From positions 71,824,740 to 71,888,739 of the forward strand of contig NW_023601322.1 in NCBI RefSeq assembly GCF_014898055.3: DNA of 64,000 bases. Reading direction: 5' to 3'. This stretch comes from Talpa occidentalis (taxonomy: Eukaryota; Chordata; Mammalia; Eulipotyphla; Talpidae). The translations under genes were made by a program, and so were the position numbers. The notes beneath the pieces were generated by a model, which saw nothing but the letters and a program-made list of their open reading frames with translations, was not told the DNA's origin and did not search any database. This document shows positions 56,203 to 64,000 of the stretch, one piece after another; position 1 is the first letter of the stretch, and each line of letters begins with the position of its first letter.

Positions 56203-57004
56203 AATCCAGGAGTTGCTGGGCGGTGGGGCTGCAAGGAGAGCTGCTTTGCTGGAAAGGAAAGGTTACTTACGTTTCTGCTTTTCTTTCTGTTTTCTCCTTC
56301 ATCTATCTACTGTAGGTTCTTATTAAAGAGAAGGAAAGAGAGGCGTGTCTTATTTTCTGGCTTGGTGAGGCTATGTGGGCCCACATCTTGAGTGGTTATT
56401 AATCTGAAAATGGCTCAGAAACCTCAATTTTCAGTGGACTTGTTTGGAAAATGGTGATTGAAGACGCAAGTCCCTGTGGTTGAGAGTGGGCCCCACCTCC
56501 TGGCCCCTGAGGGGTGAGAAAGTTGTTATGTGATAAGACCCCTTCTGCACGTGATAATTATAATGGCTGCTGTGAGTTTCAGGGAGTTGTCTTGTGCAGC
56601 TGGAAATGGGAGGGTTCTGCCTCTCTTTACTCTCAGGGAGACCAGCTGAGAACTAGGGCAGGCTCAGGTCCCCTCTGTCCTTGCATATTTGTGATTGGGG
56701 TGCCTGGAAGATAAGGGGGAAGCCCTGTTTCATGGGGTGTCAGGGCACCTTTAGATGACCCTCCCGGCATATTCCCCCCTGGTTCCTGGGTGCTTGGCCC
56801 AAGAGATGGCAGCTCTCCCCACCTTCTGGAGACCCCTTCTTGGGTCTTGACTCTGCCCTGCCAGAACCTTTACGGGTCTGCAGAGTTTCTGTGCTGGGCC
56901 ACGGAGTCCGCTCAGGATACCTACTGGGGGCTTGTCCTGCCTTTATGGACAAGACCCTCTATAGACTAAGAGCGGAGGGCGCATGCTCCTGTCATCTCTT
57001 ATAT
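56203..57004. other. Intergenic, no gene seen
   Basis: Unique sequence; 56260-56480 is AT-richer and may be the edge of the candidate enhancer. Confidence 0.45.
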
Positions 57005-57337
57005 CTTATCGTGATAAAATATACATGACATGAAAATCAGCAGTTCTGAGTGTACCATTCAGTAGCACTAATTCCATTTGCTCTGTTGCACCATCACCTC
57101 CACCCCTCTCAGGGACTTTCTCATCTTCCCAAAGGAAACTCTACTCATTAAATACCAACTCCCCATCCTCCAGGTCCTGCCAACCACCACTCTGATTTCT
57201 GTCTCTGAATTTGCCTTTTTAAATTACCTCATCTGAATGGAATCATATGGTATTTGTCCCTTTGTCAGGCTTATTTCATTTAATATAGTGTCACCAAGCT
57301 TCATTTCCCATTGTACTTTATATAAAAACTTCCTACT

Positions 57338-57606
57338 TCAAAAAAGGTTTATTTTATTTATTTATGCATACAAGAACTGGGGTATAGGCCAGAGGTGCAG
57401 GGGGTGAGAGGATTCACCAGAGACACAGCGGGGAGCAGAATAGGCGGATCTACTGAAATGCACTGCTGATGGGAGCAGTGGGCAAGACAGGAGAGGTCTA
57501 CTGCGCCATGTGGGTTAGCAATTTGGCCGGGGATTAAACTCGTGCTGCAGTGGCTGGCAATAGCTTTATAGTGCTGAGACTTTAACCCTGTGCCACCAGG
57601 GAGGTC
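57338..57606 (-). mobile_element. tRNA-derived SINE, subfamily B
   Basis: Reverse copy: TTTATTTTATTTATTTATGCATACAAGAACTGGGG at left, TGTGCCACCAGGGAGGTCCC at right. TATATAA(A/G)AA-TTCC flanks both ends as a diverged target duplication. Confidence 0.93.
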
Positions 57607-57787
57607 CCTGTATATAAGAATTTCCTTTTTAAGGCTGAATCATATTCCACTGCAAGCATACACCACATTTTGTTTATCCATGCATCCATCAACATTTGAG
57701 TTATTTCCACATTTTGTTTGTTAAGAATTATGCTGCTATGGATATGGGTGTATAAATATCTCTTTGAGTCCCTGATTTCAATTCTTT

Positions 57788-58055
57788 TTTTTTTTTTTAA
57801 AGATTTATTTATTTATTTATACAAGCACTGGGTACAGTCAGAAGCGCGGGAGGGTGAGGGAATTCACGAGAGCCAGAGGGGAGAGCAGAGCAGGCAGACT
57901 GACGAAGTACACTGCTGAGGGGAGCAGCGGACGGCTGGGGAGGTCTGCGCACCATGTGGGACCCTCGCCCGGTTGCCGGGGATCGAACCGGTGCTGCAGA
58001 GGCTGCAGGCAGCTTCGCAACCCAGCGCTCAACCGCTGCGCCACCAGGGAGGCCC
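57788..58055 (-). mobile_element. tRNA-derived SINE, subfamily A
   Basis: Reverse copy: TTTATTTATTTATTTATACAAGCACTGGG at left, CGCTGCGCCACCAGGGAGGCCC at right. CTGATTTCA(A/G)TTCTTTT flanks both ends (one change). Confidence 0.96.
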
Positions 58056-58175
58056 TGATTTCAGTTCTTTTAGATATATATCTAGAAGTAGAAATTCTGG
58101 GTCATTTGGAATTTTATGTTTAATTTTGATTCATTTTTATTGTTTTTTTTCCCCTTTTTATCCAAAGTCTGGAAG

Positions 58176-59187
58176 TTCCAGGTGAATGAAATATGGGTTC
58201 AGTCCCAGGAAGATGCACTTTTGATGACATATTGATGACAGGGCTAAGAGTTGTAGAAAACTGATGCTTGAGTTCACTTGCTTTGGTTGGCTGATTTGGA
58301 ACTGTGTGTGATATAACCGCCAGGTTCTCTATTGAACTCAACTGGTTAGTGGCGCTGATTTAGGTTCACATTTCTTCTAACTCAGGCTCCATCAAGGCAT
58401 GCTCGTCCCTTTCTCATGTCAGGTCAGGCAAAGGGTGGTTAAGTAATCCAGTTTTGTTGTCTTTGCAATTATTCTTGTATGTGTTGACACAACATGTAGA
58501 TGTTTGGGCTTACTTTTTTGATGTTTCATTAACCAAGTGCTCTAAGATTCAAGGATTTTCTGGTTAATGGTACTGGATGATATTTGGTTACTCAAGAAAG
58601 CCATAAGTGAACTGTTTTGGCTCTTTCTGAGAACCGTGTATTTTCTGTGGGCACATATACAAGCAACTTTCCCCAATTTCTGCAGTGGGCATAGAATCAG
58701 TTTGGAAAAGTTGGTGCTCACCTACCCCAGATTTCTAAGAATGACTCCGATTTTCAAATGCTCTATTCTGTATGTCATTTCCATGAACCTTCTGCACGTC
58801 CAGAAATCTCAGGATTTTATCATCCAAACTCTCACTCCTGTCCTGGAAATAGGACAAGTCTTGTGACAGGCCACAGAGTTTGAAAAGAGGAGTTATCCAT
58901 ACCCTAAGCCCTAGCAATCACCAGATCTTGAGGATTGTTTGTGAATTGATCCCCTCTTGGGAATCATCTCCCAGCTCTGAGCTGGTTCCTCCAACGTGGA
59001 CATAAAAATCCCCAAACAAGTGCTGCCTCAGAGTCTCTTGGGACAGGTCAGCCCAGCAACACCACAGCTTATGTGTAGGCCTCTCCCTCCCTCCCTCCCA
59101 AGTGCCAACTGTCCAGAGCTAGCAATTCCCCAGGACTTCATTCAATTCCCCCAAAAGGTTAAGTTCTCCATTAGAAATGACACCCTA
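58176..59187. other. Intergenic, no gene seen
   Basis: Unclassified sequence; the 99-codon frame at 58567-58866 has no recognised domain. 58560-58870 could be an old LTR but the family is not resolved. Confidence 0.4.
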
Positions 59188-59467
59188 GGGGCCTCCCTGG
59201 TGGCACAAGGGGTTAAGCACCGCACTATGAAGCAATCCGCAGCCTCTGCAACATGAGTTCAATCCCCTGCCGGCCAGGGAGAAACCCACATGGCACAGCA
59301 GACCTCTCCTGACTCCCCCGCTGCTCCCCTCAGCAGCATATTTCGGTGAATCTACCTGTTCTGCTCCCCACTCTCTCTCTGGTGAATCCTCTCGCCCGCC
59401 CCACACACACCTCTGGCCTGTACCCCAGTTTGTATGCATAAATAAATAAATCTTAAAAAAAAAAAAA
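59188..59467 (+). mobile_element. tRNA-derived SINE, subfamily B
   Basis: GGGGCCTCCCTGGTGGCACAAG start, GTTCAATCCCC box B, CTCAGCAGCATATTTCGG, tail CCCAGTTTGTATGCATAAATAAATAAATC. AGAAATGACACCCTA flanks both ends perfectly. Confidence 0.96.
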
Positions 59468-59999
59468 AGAAATGACACCCTACTCAACCCTCATCCCAAG
59501 GACCCAGTGGGTTTGGCTGATAAAACTAGCATTGGGGCAGGGAAAGGCAGCCATGCACAACTAACAGACTTCTGAGGTCATGTACCTGAGACCATTTTTT
59601 GCAGGAATTCCCAGGTAGGGTTCTTGAGTTTTCTGTAGAAGCTGCAGGCCATTCCTCACCCACAGGGACTGGTCAGAATAACAGAAGACCCTGACCTATA
59701 ACATGCAACCATGATCTCCCCATGAATGGGCTTCCACCTAGTCCTCATCAGGGGAATCTTTTACCCACCTACCTGGAATCAGAATCCCACTTCCTGTCTC
59801 AGATTGCATAGGAGCTCCTGGCTTAGCCTAGCACCAGAATCTATCAAAAGAATTGTACACATCATGTACAAATAAAAGGACCTCGAAGTGCAGGGTCAAC
59901 TAATACTAGTGCTTTGAAGTTCAAAATGCTCTGTGAGATGCTGTTCCCATTTGAAACCACACCTACCAGAGAGACCAGGAGAAGAGTTAGCCCTCATCC
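59468..59999. other. Intergenic, no gene seen
   Basis: Unique sequence, nothing recognised. Confidence 0.5.
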
Positions 60000-60165
60000 A
60001 ATTCATCCAATACATTACTGAGGCCCACCAATGAGCTAGGCTCAGTTTTAGCACTGAGAATAAAACAGGGACAAGATAAGACAAGGATCCTCTACTCAAA
60101 GAGCTGACCGACTAACGGGGCAGGGAGCTAATAAGCAAACAAATATCTAATAGAAATGCCAGGTA
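60000..60165 (+). repeat. Ancient interspersed repeat fragment
   Basis: ACCAATGAGCTAGGCTCAGTTTTAGCACTGAGAATAAAACAGGGACAAG followed by AAAGAGCTGACCG matches the family at 52455. Confidence 0.55.
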
Positions 60166-60224
60166 GTGATGCTTGCTGTGGAGAAAATTAAGCAGGAGCT
60201 GGCAGAGACTTCTGGTGCTCAGCA

Positions 60225-60420
60225 ACTGCCAGTTTTCTCTTGCAAGGTACAGCAGTATAAGAGGCTGACAATTCTCTGCCTGGTGTGCTTGGGTGGAGCC
60301 ATGAATCTAGTCATGGCCAATGAGCTGTGCGTGGAAGCAACACTGGCCACTTCCAGGACACACCATTTAATTGCTAGTGCAAGACCCTCTAGCCCTCTTT
60401 TTTCTTTGTCACAGTGACCT
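60225..60420 (+). repeat. Ancient interspersed repeat, family not resolved
   Basis: GAATCTAGTCATGGCCAATGAGCTGTGCGTGGAAGC resembles the text at 51790-51830. Decayed. Confidence 0.4.
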
Positions 60421-60479
60421 ACAATGTTACAGAGATGAATCTTCACCTAATCTGTTCCCTAAGGGACAATGGGTTATTA

Positions 60480-61145
60480 GCACAACATAGTTCATTTTTA
60501 AAACTTTTTCTTCTTTTTTATAAATGAGGTAGCATTGTTCATATCACTATATATATTTTAGGAGTACAGGTTCACACATCTTCAAATGTATGTTGCCATG
60601 CACCCCCATACCAGAGTACCAATAACCCTTCGCCACTGTCCATGGGACCCCTCCTCTTATAAGTTCAGTTCTGCTGTCGGAATCCAAGGATTTGTACGGT
60701 TTGTTCCCTTGCTTTGTTTCTTCATATTCCAGATAGGAATGAAATCACCTGGAACTTGTCTTTCTCCTTCTGACCTGTTTAGCATAATCCTTCAAGTTCC
60801 ATTCATGTTGTTACAAATGACAAGATGTTATCTTTTTTGTTACTGAGTAGTATTCCATTGTGTATATAACACATTGTCTTGTCTCATCACCCATCACTGG
60901 ATGTTTTCATAGTTTGGCTATTGTCAATAGTGCTGCAATGAATGTAGGGTGAATATCTCTTCTTGAATTAGTGTTTTTATATTCTATGGACAGATATATA
61001 GAAGTATAAATGTTGGATCATATGGTAGATACATTTTTAACTTTTTGAGAAACTTCCATCCTGTTTTCCATAGTGGCTCACCAATTTTTGTTACTACGAA
61101 CAGCGTACAAGCCTTAATTTTTCTCCACACCATCAATCACCATAC
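60480..61145 (-). mobile_element. LINE-1 fragment, reverse
   Basis: AGGAGTACAGGTTCACACATC near 60560, CCATACCAGAGTACCAATAACC near 60607, CAAGTTCCATTCATGTTGTTACAAATGAC near 60793, TTACTGAGTAGTATTCCATTGTGTATATA near 60839, CCACACCATC near 61124. Confidence 0.82.
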
Positions 61146-61149
61146 TCAT

Positions 61150-62055
61150 GTTTGCAGGCTAACCCATTCTCATTAAAACAGAGTCAGGGACTAGAACATT
61201 GGTTCATAAATATCTAAAGATTCCACACAAATTTATGTTATCATAAATGCAGTCAAGTCACAGTATACAAAATCAATATTTAAAAATCAGTTATATATCT
61301 ATATACTAGTAATAAAATATCAGAAAAAGAAATTATGACAACAATCCCATTTGCTATAACATCAACAATAATGAAATATTTAGGAATAAATTTAATTAAG
61401 GAAAGACCTATACACTGAAAACTACAAGGCATTCATGAAAGAAATTGAAGAAGGCACAAATAAATAGAAATATTTTCTGTGCTCATGGATTGAAAGAATT
61501 AATAGTTAAAATGTTCATTCTACCCAAAGCAATCTATAGATTCAGTGTAATCTCAATCAAAATTGTTAGTATTTACAATAGCCAAAGTATGGAAACCACC
61601 TAGGTGTCCATCATTGAATAAAGAAAAGGTGACACACACGCACACGTACACACACACTCATACAGGAATATTATTCTGCCTTTAAAAAGAAGAAAACCCT
61701 CTCATTTGTGACAAAAAGTATTATGCTTAATGAAATAAATCAGACAAATATTATATGACATCAGTTATATGTGAATTCTAAAAAAAAATAGTCGAAGACA
61801 GACAGACAGAGTAGAATGGTAGTTTCCAGGAGATCTAATATATAACATGATAACCAAAATTATAATGCTATATTATATAATTGAAATTTGCGAGAATAGA
61901 AATTAAGTATTCTCACCAAAAAAAATATTTATGAAGTGATGTATGCGTTGATGAACTTGATGATGTTTCATGAACTATCAAACCATCATGTTTTATATTT
62001 TATATTATAATTCTATTTGTCTATTATACCTTAAAGTTGAAAAAATATAAATAAG
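61150..62055 (+). mobile_element. LINE-1 fragment, forward
   Basis: CACAGTATACAAAATCAATATTTAAAAATCAG, CAATCCCATTTGCTATAACATC, GAAATATTTAGGAATAAATTTAATTAAGG, GCTCATGGATTGAAAGAATTAATAG, and a 3' end with GTAGAATGGTAGTTTCCAGGAG. No open frame. Head-to-head with the preceding reverse L1. Confidence 0.82.
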
Positions 62056-62344
62056 TGAAATAATCAGCTATGTCTTATTAACATAGGACATTTTTTATGA
62101 AAGAAAAACTTTTTCAAAACAAAAATTTAGTGATAAGGATGACATTGCTTTACATTTTGCAAGTTAATTTAATGCCTGACTACACAGAAGACAACTAGAG
62201 TCACATATCTGCTTCTGCCTTCAAGCTGGTCTGATAGATTGCTGAAGTATAGAAAAATATGGTCTCACCCAAATATGGAGCTGGAAAAGGATAGACCTCT
62301 TTTTGTGTAAAAAAATCATTGGTAAAAGTAGACATAACATTCTG
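62056..62344. other. AT-rich intergenic
   Basis: No recognised gene or repeat. Confidence 0.5.
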
Positions 62345-62460
62345 TTTCATTTACTAAGCGCTCACAAAATATAAGGCATTTCCTCTTATCCTACTTTGGA
62401 GTCAGATATTATCTTCATTTTACACTTTAAGAGCTTAAGTTCTTAGTGTGTGTGAGTTAC
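62345..62460 (+). mobile_element. MIR SINE fragment
   Basis: TTTACTAAGCGCTCACAAAATATAAGGC, then CAGATATTATCTTCATTTTACACTTTAAGAGC. Confidence 0.55.
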
Positions 62461-63220
62461 ACTTTTCCATTTTGGGGGTAATTTTTTAAACATAATTTCA
62501 AACACAAAACATTTGCAAGAATTCCCTAGTATGTAGATTCACTCATTGTTAACATTTCCCCATATTTGCCTTATTGTTCTATCAGTCTCAAGGTAGGTAA
62601 GTGGGTAAGTGGGTAGGTGGGTGGGTGGGTAGGTAGGTAGGTAGGTACATAGATAGAATAGGAAAATCTTTTTTATTAGCCAACTCATTTGAGAGCTGAT
62701 GGCAGAGAGCATAACCCTTAATCCCTAAGAACTTCAGTGTATATTTCCTAAGAACAGAACATTTTAAAATATCATTTCAGTACAACTTTAAAAATCAGGA
62801 AATTTAATATTGGCATATGTTAATATCTAATGCCCAGTCCATATTCAAATTTCTCCAATTATTCTAACAATGTCCACTTTACCTATTTTGCCTCCAGGCC
62901 AGGATCCAGTCTAAAATCCCACCTTGCTCCTGGTTTTCTTGTCTCTTTGATCTCTTTTCAGCTGGAGTATTTCTTCAGTCTTTATTTTTCATGACTTTAC
63001 ATTCAGGGTTTACATTTTGGCAAAGACCACAGAAGCAAGGTGTGCTCAGCTTATCATGTGAGGGATTACTTGTTTAATTAAGGTGACATCTTCCAGGATT
63101 CTTCACTCTGAAGTTACTGTTTTCCCGTGTAATTAATAAGTAATTTGTGGGGGAGCGTCTTTAAAACCTAAGTATCCTCATCAAACTTTCACCTATAAGT
63201 TTAAGCATCCATGGATGATT
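62461..63220 (-). mobile_element. Probable old LINE-1 relic
   Basis: TTTCAAACACAAAACATTTGCAAGAATTCCC, TCACTCATTGTTAACATTTCCCCATATTTGCC, and GGATCCAGTCTAAAATCCCACCTTGC resemble old L1M-type text. Orientation and family are uncertain. It continues after the SINE, to about 63800. Confidence 0.5.
62591..62647. repeat. (GGTA)n / (GTGG)n microsatellite
   Basis: AGGTAGGTAAGTGGGTAAGTGGGTAGG-type tract inside the LINE relic. Confidence 0.93.
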
Positions 63221-63223
63221 TTT

Positions 63224-63492
63224 ATTAAAGATTTATTTACTTATGTCTGTAAGAACTGGGGTACAGGCCAGATGTGCAGGGGGTGGGGGGTGAGAGGATT
63301 CACCAGAGAAAGAGTGGGGAACAGAACAGGCAGATTGACTGAAATACACTGCTGAGGGGAGCAGCAGGTGAGTCAGGAGAGGTCTGCTGCACCATGTGGG
63401 TAGCTCCCTGGCCAGGGATCAAGCTTGTGCTGCAGTGGCTGCAGATAGCTTCATAGGTTGCATCTTAACCCCTTGTGCTACCAGGGGGGGCC
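63224..63492 (-). mobile_element. tRNA-derived SINE, subfamily B
   Basis: Reverse copy: AAAGATTTATTTACTTATGTCTGTAAGAACTGGGG at left, GTGCTACCAGGGGGGGCCC at right. ATCCATGGATGATTTTT flanks both ends (63207-63223 and 63493-63509). Confidence 0.96.
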
Positions 63493-63509
63493 CATCCATG
63501 GATGATTTT

Positions 63510-64000
63510 TGCCTAAATCATTTATTTAATGTTTGTAAAATGATAATTTTCTCACTCCATCATTCTTTCTGCATCCATTATTTGGCATTCTACTCCAAGG
63601 AAAAGTTTTCCCTTCTCCCCCATTTGTCATTCACTCATCATACCAGTTTAGACTTGCCGTTTCTTACTTCAATCAGTTCGTTAGTCTTTTTCTGTCGTTA
63701 TTTTTTTTTGCTGTCCAGATTGTTTGTTCCAAGTCTGACTTGAGGATGCCTCTTCAAGTTACCTTCAAAGTCATTTTGCTATGTCCCCATCACTTTTTGA
63801 AGATTTCCTTACTTTCTTGCATTAAAGAAAAGTTTGACCTTGGGGAATATAACCAAAATGAAAATACATACATTATGCAAAAATGAAAAATGATATAAGA
63901 ATTATATAAAATAAAATATTAGAAAAATACTCCCGATCCCCCCCAAAAAGTTTGAGGTTCATCTGTACTTTTCCTGTCCTAGGAGTCAGTCTTTTTCCAA
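63510..64000. other. Intergenic to window end
   Basis: Continuation of the old LINE-type text to about 63800, then AT-rich sequence. The 115-codon frame at 63396-63743 runs from the SINE into this relic and is not a gene. Confidence 0.5.

Larger units (their letters stand above)
57005..58175 (-). mobile_element. LINE-1 3' fragment, reverse, with two nested SINEs
   Basis: GATAAAATATACATGACATGAAAATCAGC near 57013, CATTCAGTAGCACTAATTCC near 57057, TTTGTCAGGCTTATTTC near 57262, AGGCTGAATCATATTCCACTGC near 57633, AACATTTGAGTTATTTCCACATTTTG near 57690, TCTTTTAGATATATATCTAGAAG near 58066. SINEs at 57338-57606 and 57788-58055 split it. Confidence 0.75.

Noticed and set aside
12399..63492. tRNA genes
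   Set aside because: The Pol III box A/B motifs all belong to SINE copies; no cloverleaf-type tRNA was found.
1..64000. TIFAB, CXCL14 or MACROH2A1 exons expected near NEUROG1
   Set aside because: No matching peptide phrases were found in any frame; in human these genes lie further away than this window reaches on the downstream side.
1..64000. CRISPR arrays, operons or bacterial contamination
   Set aside because: Repeat content, poly(A) signals, CpG islands and NEUROG1 are all mammalian; no spaced direct repeats of CRISPR type are present.

Overview
The window is mammalian nuclear DNA with one confident protein-coding gene and about 60 kb of downstream intergenic sequence rich in repeats. 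The gene is NEUROG1 (neurogenin-1), a single-exon proneural bHLH transcription factor on the + strand at 2531-3271, in a CpG island with a recognisable promoter and a 3' end with a poly(A) signal. A tRNA-derived SINE with a T-rich terminator-type tail, 14 copies of which are seen, together with MIR, L2, MaLR LTRs and LINE-1, fits a laurasiatherian placental mammal. The SINE is not one I know from cow, whale, horse, dog, cat, camel, horseshoe bat, shrew or hedgehog. A talpid mole is my best guess, at low confidence and by elimination only. In human the gene downstream of NEUROG1 is TIFAB, roughly 80 kb away (from memory). No TIFAB, CXCL14 or MACROH2A1 coding sequence is visible here, so the window probably ends inside that gap.

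Layout. 0.1-0.6 kb: MaLR-type LTR with a CTAG-rich minisatellite. 0.6-2.0 kb: upstream flank. 2.0-4.0 kb: NEUROG1 promoter, CDS and 3' UTR. 4-10.4 kb: mostly unique sequence with ancient repeats, an AT microsatellite and a decayed tandem array. 10.8-16 kb: old LINE-1 DNA cut by four SINEs. 16-22 kb: MIRs, a 107-bp inverted repeat enclosing two short perfect palindromes, and a non-repetitive CpG-bearing block. 22-26 kb: reversed LINE-1, then a LINE-1 split by a MaLR LTR. 26.5-29.5 kb: a fairly young 5'-truncated LINE-1 whose ORF2 is broken by a SINE. 30-34 kb: L2, MIR, SINEs and a (GT)24 tract. 34.37-34.61 kb: a small isolated CpG island with promoter motifs and a possible first coding exon on the minus strand. 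34.7-38.5 kb: LTR and LINE fragments. 38.5-42.3 kb: a repeat-free block with CpG islands and homeodomain, GATA and E-box sites, a good candidate for long-range NEUROG1 enhancers. 44-46 kb: two solo LTRs of one family facing each other, one with exact 4-bp target duplications. 48-50 kb: LTR remnants. 54.3-56.2 kb: two further blocks that look like conserved non-coding elements. 57-64 kb: LINE-1 relics with nested SINEs.

How it fits together: NEUROG1 genes are regulated by several separable enhancers spread over tens of kilobases, and a long gene-poor flank is expected for such a gene. The repeat-free islands at 4.2, 20.5, 38.5-42.3, 54.4 and 55.8 kb are the places such elements could lie. Their function is inferred from composition and motifs, not shown. 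The least explained item is the minus-strand promoter and exon candidate at 34.4 kb.
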